Shown here one piece after another: positions 16,486-23,742 of a DNA stretch of 28,847 nt (within the stretch, counting starts at the first letter, position 1; each line of letters starts with the position of its first letter). The notes below the pieces were generated by a model, which ran no database searches, was not told the DNA's origin, and saw only the letters and a program-made list of their open reading frames with translations. The translations under genes and the position numbers were made by a program. The DNA is taken from contig URCV01000021.1 of NCBI GenBank assembly GCA_900546445.1, positions 1 through 28,847 of the forward strand. Direction: 5' to 3'. Source of the stretch: an uncultured Bacteroidales bacterium (GTDB taxonomy: Bacteria > Bacteroidota > Bacteroidia > Bacteroidales > UBA932).

Positions 16486-16995
16486 CTATTCATTTAGTTT
16501 GGCCACGCACTTGACGTCAGACTCGGTGATGTTGTAGTTATATAATGCGGACGAGCCGCCGCCAGTGTAGTTCAGGGAGAAGATAATGGTGTTAGCGTAT
16601 TTTTCGCCGACTCCCGACACCTTGCATTTCAACTGAGGCTTCTGCAGAGCCTCCGAGATGGTGATGATGCGCTCCGTCTCCTTAAGCTGGAGGTGGTCGC
16701 CGTCTATTATGGCGTCGAATACCATCACGTCCGCGCCTATGATGTTCATAGTGACCTTTCCGGAAGATTCGTCGATCTTCAATACGCTCATCTGTCCCGA
16801 TTCCGGAGCGAGTGAAATGGTTTCATTCGTCGTTTCATTAGATTCTACGGCCTTCTTCTCTAAGGTAATGGAACCGCTGGTCTTGAAGGAGTAGTCTCCC
16901 TTATAGAGATTAAGTCCTTCCTTACTCTGGCACGAAGACAGCACGGCCGATAGCGCAAGGCAAGTGGCTGCTATATATAAACATCTGAGTTTCAT
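16486..16995 (-). CDS. Small lipoprotein of unknown function
   Basis: This is a 169-residue protein with a lipoprotein signal (AVLSSC, acylated Cys22). I do not recognise the family. The mature part reads as a series of short beta strands (YSFKTSGSITLEKKA; KVTMNIIGADVMVFDAIIDG; NTIIFSLNYTGGG) and suggests a small calycin-like or sandwich fold. It lies 11 bases after nadE and overlaps the adaptor gene if the 16493 start is used, so it belongs to the efflux operon. It could be an accessory subunit or periplasmic sensor of the pump; that is inference from position only. Confidence 0.75.
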   Translation of the reverse strand: MKLRCLYIAATCLALSAVLSSCQSKEGLNLYKGDYSFKTSGSITLEKKAVESNETTNETISLAPESGQMSVLKIDESSGKVTMNIIGADVMVFDAIIDGDHLQLKETERIITISEALQKPQLKCKVSGVGEKYANTIIFSLNYTGGGSSALYNYNITESDVKCVAKLNE

Positions 16996-17006
16996 AATAT
17001 TGTCGA

Positions 17007-18932
17007 CTATTTGATTATTTCATTTATCTCCTTCCACCACAGAGCTGAAGATGTATCCGTGGACATCCTCCAATCCCCTCTCGGCGAAAGACTTACCTTG
17101 CAAGTTTTAGGCCCGTTCGGAAGACACGAGCGCTTGAATTGCTGGGAAAAGAATCTGGCATAGAACACTTTCATCCATTTGCCTATGGTTTGAGCGTCGT
17201 AAGTGCCCTTGAACGCCTCCATCGCGTATCTGTAGATGATGCGCGGGCGCTTTCCGTCGAAGAAATGCCACAGGAAAAAATCGTGCAGTTCGTAAGGACC
17301 TATCAAATCCTCGGTCATCTGCGCTCCCGGCACCAGTTCGGGCGACACCGGGGTCTCGACTATGTCCAGAAGCGTATCCTTGCAGGCCAATCCGCTCGCC
17401 TTCCACTTCGTGATCTCTCGAATGAGCGTCTTCGGTATGCCGACATTTACCCCGTACATCGACATATGGTCGCCGTTATAGGTGCACCATCCTAATGCCA
17501 ATTCGGACAAATCCCCGGTTCCTATCACGATTCCACCTTCTGAATTGGCAATGTCCATAAGAATCTGGGTGCGTTCGCGGGCCTGCGCGTTCTCGTAGGC
17601 GACGTTATGCACTCTCGGGTCGAGTCCTATGTCCTTCATATGCAGTAGACAGGCCTGTGCGATGTCTATCTCGCGAGTGCTTACGCCCAGTTCGTCCATC
17701 AGGGACAGGGCATTGTCGTGCGTGCGCTCGGAGGTGCCGAAACAAGGCATAGTCACGGCTATGATGTGCTTCCTGTCTATGCCCATACGGTCGAAGGCCT
17801 CGCAGCAAACCAGCAGCGCGAGCGTACTGTCCAGTCCGCCCGACACTCCGATCACGCACTTGTCGCACTTGATGTGTTCGAGGCGTGTCTGCAGGCCGGT
17901 TACTTGAATGTTAAAGACTTCGCGGCACTGCTCTTCAATCGGAGTCGTGCCGCCCGGGAAAAAAGGGTGTCGTTCGATGTTTCTGAAAAGAAGTGAATCG
18001 AAGTCGGAATCTGCCGGAAGTCCGCAGTCTACGTGGAGATAGCGGTAGCTGTCAGATTGTCCGTCGATGGTATAATTGGCCGAATGTAAACGGCTGGCCT
18101 TCAGGGATGCGATGTCGATGTCCGCTATGGCCCGGCAGGAAGATTTGTCGAATCTGGCATTCTCGCTCAGAAGCTCGCCGTCTTCGTATATCATCGAAGA
18201 TCCGCCCCAGACCAGGTCGTCCGAGGATTCGCCGTACCCAGTGCTGGCGTAGACGTAGGCCGTGTGCAACCTTGCGGAGGTGGCGCTGAGAAGGGTCTTG
18301 CGGAAGTCGTGCTTTCCGAGGGTCTCGTTCGACGCGGACAGGTTCAGGATGAGATTGGCCCCGCTGAGGGTCGCGTACGAACACGGTGGAATAGGAACCC
18401 ACAAGTCTTGGCATATTTCCACTCCTATACAGGCTTTTCCCATGTCGAAGAGCTGAAAAACTCCGAACTTGCACTTCTGGCCGGCGTATTCTATGTCCAC
18501 GAGTTCTTTCCCGAGTCGGGTCGCGCTTTCGAAATAGCGCGCCTCGTAGAATTCGTTATTGTTAGGAAGGTATGTCTTAGGTACTATTCCCAGCAACTTG
18601 CCTTTTCGGATTAGGGCCGCCGTGTTATATCTTCTGGAATTATAGACGAAAGGAAGTCCCACCGCGATAAGCGATTCGCAGTCGGATGTGAGCTGCAGGA
18701 GCCTTTCGAGACCGCTTTCCACGTTCTCGTAGAGGATTTCTTGGTTAAACATCTCCTCGCAGGTGTATCCGCTTAGGCTGAGCTCCGGAAAAACCATTAT
18801 CGAAGGCTTGCACTCCCGCTCCAACCGATGACACGTTTCCGAGATGTTCGTCACATTCGTATCGATGTCGGCAGTACGTACTTGCGGACAAGCGGCCACT
18901 GCTCTGATCAAACTATAGTTATCATTAATCAT
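17007..18932 (-). CDS. nadE: Glutamine-dependent NAD+ synthetase
   Basis: This 641-residue enzyme makes NAD+ from nicotinic-acid adenine dinucleotide, ATP and glutamine. The N-terminal nitrilase-type glutaminase has the catalytic triad Glu50 (FPELSLSGYT), Lys119 (VPKTYLPNNNEF) and Cys174 (GVEICQDLW). The C-terminal synthetase has the ATP-pyrophosphatase loop SGGLDS at 364-369, and later IVIGTGDLSELALGW and YGVNVGIPKTLI. Length fits the two-domain form. The start at 18932 lies seven bases after a TAACTTTG promoter signal, so the leader is very short. It is the first gene of an operon that otherwise encodes a tripartite efflux pump, an unusual pairing. Confidence 0.95.
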   Translation of the reverse strand: MINDNYSLIRAVAACPQVRTADIDTNVTNISETCHRLERECKPSIMVFPELSLSGYTCEEMFNQEILYENVESGLERLLQLTSDCESLIAVGLPFVYNSRRYNTAALIRKGKLLGIVPKTYLPNNNEFYEARYFESATRLGKELVDIEYAGQKCKFGVFQLFDMGKACIGVEICQDLWVPIPPCSYATLSGANLILNLSASNETLGKHDFRKTLLSATSARLHTAYVYASTGYGESSDDLVWGGSSMIYEDGELLSENARFDKSSCRAIADIDIASLKASRLHSANYTIDGQSDSYRYLHVDCGLPADSDFDSLLFRNIERHPFFPGGTTPIEEQCREVFNIQVTGLQTRLEHIKCDKCVIGVSGGLDSTLALLVCCEAFDRMGIDRKHIIAVTMPCFGTSERTHDNALSLMDELGVSTREIDIAQACLLHMKDIGLDPRVHNVAYENAQARERTQILMDIANSEGGIVIGTGDLSELALGWCTYNGDHMSMYGVNVGIPKTLIREITKWKASGLACKDTLLDIVETPVSPELVPGAQMTEDLIGPYELHDFFLWHFFDGKRPRIIYRYAMEAFKGTYDAQTIGKWMKVFYARFFSQQFKRSCLPNGPKTCKVSLSPRGDWRMSTDTSSALWWKEINEIIK

Positions 18933-18936
18933 AGTG

Positions 18937-18967
18937 TTGCAAAGTTACTTAAAAATGGCTAAATTTG
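18937..18967 (+). promoter_or_regulatory. -33/-7 promoter for the wza-wzc operon
   Basis: TTG (18937-18939) is followed after 20 bases by TAAATTTG (18960-18967). The start codon of the Wza-like gene is at 18996, giving a leader of about 25 bases. Confidence 0.55.
18940..18947 (-). promoter_or_regulatory. -7 promoter element abutting the nadE start
   Basis: The minus strand reads TAACTTTG, then seven bases, then the nadE ATG at 18932. The expected leader is only a few bases. The element overlaps the -33 region of the divergent wza promoter, so the two may compete. Confidence 0.55.
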
Positions 18968-18995
18968 CTCGGATTATGCCAATTTTTAAAAGATT

Positions 18996-19814
18996 ATGAA
19001 TAAAATTTATAAATTTATCTTGGGTATAGGCGCTGCATTGGCGTTGGCGTCTTGTAGCACTCCTACGAATATTCCGTATTTCCAGGATGTTACTAATGGT
19101 AGTACGGATTCGATAGCAGTATCGAAAACCATCAGGATTCGTCCGGGAGACAAGGTCTCCATCATCGTCAATAGCCAAAGTCCTAAAATCTCGCTCATGT
19201 TCAACTTGGCTTACGCTACGCGTTATGTAGGAACCGTTTCCGAAGACGCCATGGCAAGCAGCCAGAGCACAGGTGTTCAGGGTTATGCGGTAAGCGAGGA
19301 CGGTACTATAGATTTTCCTGTATTGGGAAGGCTTTACATTGCCGATATGACCCGTGACGAGATAGCCAGAATGATAAAGAACCGTCTGGTAGAGGAAGGT
19401 TTGGTTCAGGATCCGGTAGTCACCGTGGAGTATCTTAATCTTAAGGTCAGCGTGTTGGGTGAAGTCGCAAGGCCTGGCCGCGTCAGCATAGACAGGGACG
19501 AGTACACCATTCTCGACGCACTTAGTGCGGCAGGCGACTTGACCATCTACGGTCAGCGCGAGAACATCAGGGTGATAAGGGCCGAGAACGGCATCAGGAA
19601 GACCTATGTGGTGAACATTTGCTCTACGCAGGACCTCTTCTCGTCACCGGTTTACTACTTGCAGCAAAACGATATGATTTATGTGGAGCCTAACGACGTG
19701 AGAGCACGCCAGAGTACCGTTAACGGTAATAACATCCGCAGTACTTCATTCTGGATTTCACTCGCTTCGCTTCTCACTTCGGTGACAAGTACCATAGTGC
19801 TTTTGCTTAGATAA
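18996..19814 (+). CDS. wza: Polysaccharide export outer-membrane lipoprotein (Wza-like)
   Basis: This is a 272-residue exopolysaccharide export protein. It has a lipoprotein signal (LALASC, acylated Cys20), a Poly_export domain at about residues 45-150 (IRPGDKVSIIVN; VSEDGTIDFPVLG), and a SLBB domain at about 155-235 (VLGEVARPGRVSIDRDEYTILDA with AAGDLTIYGQRENIRVIR). A C-terminal hydrophobic segment at 247-270 should form the outer-membrane helix barrel typical of the family. It works with the BY-kinase encoded 11 bases downstream to form the trans-envelope export channel. Confidence 0.92.
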   Translation: MNKIYKFILGIGAALALASCSTPTNIPYFQDVTNGSTDSIAVSKTIRIRPGDKVSIIVNSQSPKISLMFNLAYATRYVGTVSEDAMASSQSTGVQGYAVSEDGTIDFPVLGRLYIADMTRDEIARMIKNRLVEEGLVQDPVVTVEYLNLKVSVLGEVARPGRVSIDRDEYTILDALSAAGDLTIYGQRENIRVIRAENGIRKTYVVNICSTQDLFSSPVYYLQQNDMIYVEPNDVRARQSTVNGNNIRSTSFWISLASLLTSVTSTIVLLLR

Positions 19815-19825
19815 TTATTTCGATC

Positions 19826-22249
19826 ATGGATAATAACAATACTTCGACAACTAATGTTCAGGAGGTGGCTTCCTTCGATTTCAAGAAGCTGCTTTCGGTG
19901 TTTCTGAAAAATTGGTATTGGTTTGTAATATCAGTTTTCTTGTGCTGCTCCGTGGCTGTATATAAAGTGCTTAGCACCAGCCCTCAGTATAGCAGGACAG
20001 CCATCTTGTTGATAAAGGAGAGCAATGTTCGCCGCGCTTCCTCTTCGGAGATGGAGGCCTTGCTTTCGCAGGCAGGTCAGATGCCGTCCAAATTGGCAAA
20101 TGAAATAGTCGTATTCCAGGCACCGTCCCTTATGTCGGAGGCAGTCAGCCGTTTGGGGCTCACTACCGAGTATGCCTTGAGGGGCAGGATGCGTAACTCC
20201 ATAGTTTACAGCTCAAGTGTTCCGGTGTTGGTGGATTTCTCGAAGATTCCGGACGACGTGTTCGTGAATTTCGTGGTAAGTCCTTCAAGAGATTCTTCCC
20301 TGACCGTGAGCGAAGTGGTATACCGCATCAAAAATCAAGAGACTAAGCTCCGCGGACACTTTAAGGTAGAGTATGGCGTGCCTTTCAAGATGGACTTCGG
20401 TATGATTACCATTAACAAGAACCCATACTACTATTCCGAGAAAGGTTGGACTAAGCCGGAGGTCGTTACCAAACGTTCGCTCGCCGCTACGACGAATATG
20501 TTCAAGTCTCGTTTCACTGCTTCTTCGCAGGATTCGAACAAGAGAATGTCCGATGTGCTTACCCTTTCCGTAACCGACTATAACATAAACAGGGCAGACG
20601 ACCTTATCAATACCATCATCACGGTTTATAATGAGAAGTGGGTTATCGATAACAATAAGATGGCCGCAAGTACTTCGGTATTCATCGAAGATAGGCTTTC
20701 AGCCATCGAGGCCGAACTGAATAAGGTGGATAACACCATCACGAACTACAAGGCGAAGAACAAGATGCCTAGCGTAGACGAGGCTTCCAAGATGTACACT
20801 TCGCAGGCATCCGACATCGCCAGACAGATTCGCGAGCTGGAGAGCCAGTTGTCCGTGGCCAAGTATCTTAGGAATTTTATGGCTAATTCCGTAGATAACA
20901 ATACCTTGATTCCTCTTCCTTCGGGAATTAACAGTGCGGCCATCTCGTCTCAGGTAACCGAGTATAACAACTTGCTGCTTAACCGTAACAGCCTCATAGC
21001 CGTATCTTCGGAGAAGAACCCTATGGTTAAGGACTTGGCAGAGAGCCTCGCGGCGATGAGAGCCGCCATCGTAAGCTCCGTAGATAACCAGGTGGCTACT
21101 CTCGAAGAACAGATAGCCTTCGCGATTACTCAGCAGACTCAGACGGAGAATAAGATAGCGCAGAATCCTAGCCAGGCTATGGACTTGGTCAAGTACGAGC
21201 GTCTTCAGAAAGTTCAGGAGAACCTCTACCTTTACCTCCTTCAGAAACGCGAGGAGAATGAGCTCTCTCAGGCTTTCTCCGCGTATAATACCAGAGTGGT
21301 GAATCCTCCTTACGGAAGCAGTGTTCCTGTATCTCCTCGTAAGGCGAGAATACTTCTCATCGCTTTCGTGCTGGGACTTATGATTCCTGCAGGTATTTTC
21401 TACCTCCAGATAGTTACCGACACCAAGGTTCATTCTAAGAAGGACTTGGATACTCTCAACCTCTCATATTTGGGAGAGATTCCTCTTCATAGTGATGCAT
21501 CGGTGTCTAAGAAATTCATCGGCAAGTTCATAAAGAAGAAAGAGGGCGAAGCTCCATTGAGCGAATTGGTAGTGGCGAAGGGTAACCGCGACATCATAAA
21601 CGAGGCTTTCCGTATTACCCGTGCTAACCTCGAGTTCTCCAGCAGGCATTCGGGCGATAAGGTCATAATGGTTACATCCTTTAACCCTGGAGCAGGTAAG
21701 ACTTTCGTTAATCTTAACCTCGCTTGCGCTCTCGCATTGAACGGAAAGAAGGTGCTTTTGATAGACGGAGACTTCAGAAGGCTCACACTTTCTGCATTCC
21801 TCAACCTGAAGCGCAGGGGATTTGCTGACTATCTCGCTGAACCTGACGAACCTATAACCGATTATATCGTCAAGGATGTCAAGTTCGCTAACCTGGACGT
21901 GCTTCCTGTGGGGACCCTTCCTCCTAACCCATCCGAACTCCTTAATAAGGACGACGTGGTTAAGGTTATGAATCAGCTCAGAAGTCAGTACGATTACATC
22001 TTCATCGATTGTCCTCCTATAGACATCGTGGCAGATACCCAGATCATAGCACCTCTGGCGGACCGTACCATCTTCGTAGTTAGGGCAGGTCTTTTCGACA
22101 AGAGTCAGTTGAACGACCTCGTCAAGCTTGAGGCTAACGGCAAGTATAAGAACCTTTCACTCGTTCTCAACGGAACGGAAGTTTATGGTGGAAGTTCATA
22201 TGGAGCCCACAACTACACGAAGTCACACAAATATTATAGCAAGTCGTAA
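19826..22249 (+). CDS. wzc: Polysaccharide chain-length protein fused to tyrosine autokinase (Wzc-like)
   Basis: This 807-residue inner-membrane co-polymerase and bacterial tyrosine kinase controls capsule or EPS polymer length. It has a Wzz domain with TM1 at about residues 30-52 and a coiled-coil periplasmic region at about 285-480. TM2 follows a PxxP-like stretch (PVSPRKARILLIAFVLG). The BY-kinase domain has Walker A near 616-626 (NPGAGKT), Walker A' near 645 (LLIDGDFRR) and Walker B near 728 (YIFIDCPP). The C terminus carries five tyrosines in the last 22 residues (VYGGSSYGAHNY, KYY), the autophosphorylation cluster. The cognate phosphatase gene follows by five bases. Confidence 0.93.
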   Translation: MDNNNTSTTNVQEVASFDFKKLLSVFLKNWYWFVISVFLCCSVAVYKVLSTSPQYSRTAILLIKESNVRRASSSEMEALLSQAGQMPSKLANEIVVFQAPSLMSEAVSRLGLTTEYALRGRMRNSIVYSSSVPVLVDFSKIPDDVFVNFVVSPSRDSSLTVSEVVYRIKNQETKLRGHFKVEYGVPFKMDFGMITINKNPYYYSEKGWTKPEVVTKRSLAATTNMFKSRFTASSQDSNKRMSDVLTLSVTDYNINRADDLINTIITVYNEKWVIDNNKMAASTSVFIEDRLSAIEAELNKVDNTITNYKAKNKMPSVDEASKMYTSQASDIARQIRELESQLSVAKYLRNFMANSVDNNTLIPLPSGINSAAISSQVTEYNNLLLNRNSLIAVSSEKNPMVKDLAESLAAMRAAIVSSVDNQVATLEEQIAFAITQQTQTENKIAQNPSQAMDLVKYERLQKVQENLYLYLLQKREENELSQAFSAYNTRVVNPPYGSSVPVSPRKARILLIAFVLGLMIPAGIFYLQIVTDTKVHSKKDLDTLNLSYLGEIPLHSDASVSKKFIGKFIKKKEGEAPLSELVVAKGNRDIINEAFRITRANLEFSSRHSGDKVIMVTSFNPGAGKTFVNLNLACALALNGKKVLLIDGDFRRLTLSAFLNLKRRGFADYLAEPDEPITDYIVKDVKFANLDVLPVGTLPPNPSELLNKDDVVKVMNQLRSQYDYIFIDCPPIDIVADTQIIAPLADRTIFVVRAGLFDKSQLNDLVKLEANGKYKNLSLVLNGTEVYGGSSYGAHNYTKSHKYYSKS

Positions 22250-22254
22250 TAATT

Positions 22255-22986
22255 ATGGGACTGTTTTCTTTTAAAAAAGCATTGCTGTCGCTGTTCGACG
22301 GGTTCGTGGATTATCATTGCCACATACTGCCCGGCGTGGACGATGGCGTGCAGACTATGGAAAGCAGTCTTAAGATCCTGTCGGCATACCATAAGATGGG
22401 CGTGAGAAGAGTATATCTCACGCCCCATATTATGGAAGACGTGCCTAATACTCCCGAGGGATTGACGGCCCGATTCGAGGAATTGAAGGCTTTTCTGGAA
22501 GAATTCGGAAAAGGGGAAGAGTTTCCGGAATTGGGATTGGCCTCCGAAAATATGATGGATATGCTTTTCGAGAAGCGTCTAGACAAGGGAGAACTCTTGC
22601 CTCTTCCGGGGAAGCGCCTTCTTGTGGAGACATCCTATTACAACCCGCCTTTCAATATGCGGGATTTGCTTTTTAAGGTCAAGTCGTCGGGGATGACTCC
22701 GGTGCTGGCCCATCCGGAACGCTACATATATATGTCGGATTCGGATTATGAAGAGTTGAAAGGAGAAGACATCGTCTTTCAACTGAACCTTTCTTCGCTT
22801 TCGGGCTTCTATGGGTCCGAGGCTCGTAAAAAAGCCGAGTCTATGTTGAAGAAAGGCTATTACGAATTGGTAGGCACCGACTTGCACAGGTGGTCGGTTT
22901 TGGAAGCTTATACTAAGGTTATGCTTCCTAAGACTATTTGGACGAAACTTGAAAATTTGGTGTCTGAAAGTTCGAAATTGATGTAG
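22255..22986 (+). CDS. PHP-family tyrosine-protein phosphatase (CpsB/YwqE-like)
   Basis: This is a 243-residue metal-dependent phosphatase that removes phosphate from the tyrosine cluster of BY-kinases and so resets capsule export. Metal-binding PHP motifs are visible: DYHCHILPGVDDG with His21 and His23, TPHIMED near residue 61, AHPERY near 155, and GTDLH near 206. The start is five bases after the kinase stop. The family is best known from Gram-positive bacteria and is also common in Bacteroidota, so it is not a sign of transfer by itself. Confidence 0.9.
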   Translation: MGLFSFKKALLSLFDGFVDYHCHILPGVDDGVQTMESSLKILSAYHKMGVRRVYLTPHIMEDVPNTPEGLTARFEELKAFLEEFGKGEEFPELGLASENMMDMLFEKRLDKGELLPLPGKRLLVETSYYNPPFNMRDLLFKVKSSGMTPVLAHPERYIYMSDSDYEELKGEDIVFQLNLSSLSGFYGSEARKKAESMLKKGYYELVGTDLHRWSVLEAYTKVMLPKTIWTKLENLVSESSKLM

Positions 22987-22995
22987 TTTTTTTAT

Positions 22996-23003
22996 TAAAT
23001 TTG
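22996..23003 (+). promoter_or_regulatory. Possible -7 promoter element immediately before the coiled-coil gene
   Basis: TAAATTTG ends two bases before the ATG at 23005, whose next codon is GTG. If used, the transcript would begin inside the first codons, possibly at the GTG at 23008. The match could be chance in this AT-rich spacer. Confidence 0.35.
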
Positions 23004-23004
23004 T

Positions 23005-23280
23005 ATGGTGATTGACGATTTGAAAAAGAACATTGAGTTCGTGGTGTCGCTCTATGAGCAGGAAAGACAGCGGACCGGCGAGTTGAGCGCTCGTTTAGTT
23101 CTTTTGGAATCGGAGGTCGCTGATTTGAGGCAGCAGAACGCTGACTTGAAAAATAAGATAGGGAAACTTGAGATAGCTAATGCCTTCGCGGGGCGTGAAG
23201 ATACGTCCTTCGAGGCTAAGGAAAGTATAGACAAGCTCGTGCGTCAGATAGACCAGTGCATTAAATTATTGGAAAAATAG
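23005..23280 (+). CDS. Small coiled-coil protein, ZapB-like, next to zapA
   Basis: This is a 91-residue protein. Residues 5-55 form a continuous heptad pattern (VVSLYEQERQRTGELSARLV, then EVADLRQQNADLKNKIGKLE). A short second helix follows at the C terminus. No membrane segment or signal is present, so it is cytoplasmic. It sits three bases upstream of zapA, and small coiled-coil proteins in this place in Bacteroidota are plausibly ZapB-like partners in Z-ring assembly. The functional assignment rests on context and shape only. GTG at 23008 is an alternative start. Confidence 0.75.
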   Translation: MVIDDLKKNIEFVVSLYEQERQRTGELSARLVLLESEVADLRQQNADLKNKIGKLEIANAFAGREDTSFEAKESIDKLVRQIDQCIKLLEK

Positions 23281-23282
23281 CT

Positions 23283-23570
23283 ATGGCACAGAGGATTACT
23301 ATAATGATAGCGGGTAAGAGCTATGTACTTTTTGCTAAGACGGCTACGGAAGAACACTATATACGGCTTGCAGCTGAGAGGATAAACAGGTCATTCGCCC
23401 TTTATTCCGAAAACTTCAGCTCGGTGTCCGATTTCGATAAATTGGCCTTTTCGGCATTGGCAGACACTATAGTGCTACTTAAACTCGAAAAGGAAAAGGC
23501 AGAACTCGATTCTTCTCTTTCCGCTTTGTCAAGCGAACTCGATTCTTATTTGAAAAAGATTGAAAAATAG
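23283..23570 (+). CDS. zapA: Cell division protein ZapA
   Basis: This is a 95-residue cytoplasmic protein that bundles FtsZ protofilaments. It has the ZapA pattern: an N-terminal strand pair (QRITIMIAGKSYVLFA), then EEHYIRLAAERINRSF, then a C-terminal coiled coil (LLKLEKEKAELDSSLSALSS). Its length is typical. It is followed immediately by a structured non-coding RNA and then rny; I recall a zapA - 6S RNA - rny order from other Bacteroidales, which supports the call. Confidence 0.85.
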   Translation: MAQRITIMIAGKSYVLFAKTATEEHYIRLAAERINRSFALYSENFSSVSDFDKLAFSALADTIVLLKLEKEKAELDSSLSALSSELDSYLKKIEK

Positions 23571-23720
23571 CCGTCGGTTCCACTCGCTCTAACAAACACG
23601 TTCTACGGAACCGGGAAAGCTCTTTGCGAAGATGGCAGGCCCTTTCAGTAGGGAAGCCTGAACCGGAAAGGCCCCCAAATCTTATCTTTGATAAGTTTCA
23701 GCAGGAACTGCCGGCTTTTA
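23570..23720 (+). ncRNA. ssrS: 6S RNA-like regulatory RNA (ssrS)
   Basis: The gap between zapA and rny holds a ~150-base structured RNA. Its ends pair over 12 positions with one mismatch: GCCGTCGGTTCC (23570-23581) with GGAACTGCCGGC (23704-23715), followed by TTTT. Inside is an apical hairpin with CAGGC (23636-23640) against GCCTG (23656-23660), enclosing CCCT...AGGG. A small hairpin CTTATC-TTT-GATAAG lies at 23681-23695. A long closing helix, large internal loop and apical arm match the 6S plan, which mimics an open promoter and binds housekeeping RNA polymerase. The call is from structure and location, not from a covariance model. Confidence 0.68.
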
Positions 23721-23742
23721 AAATATAACTAATAATTTAATT

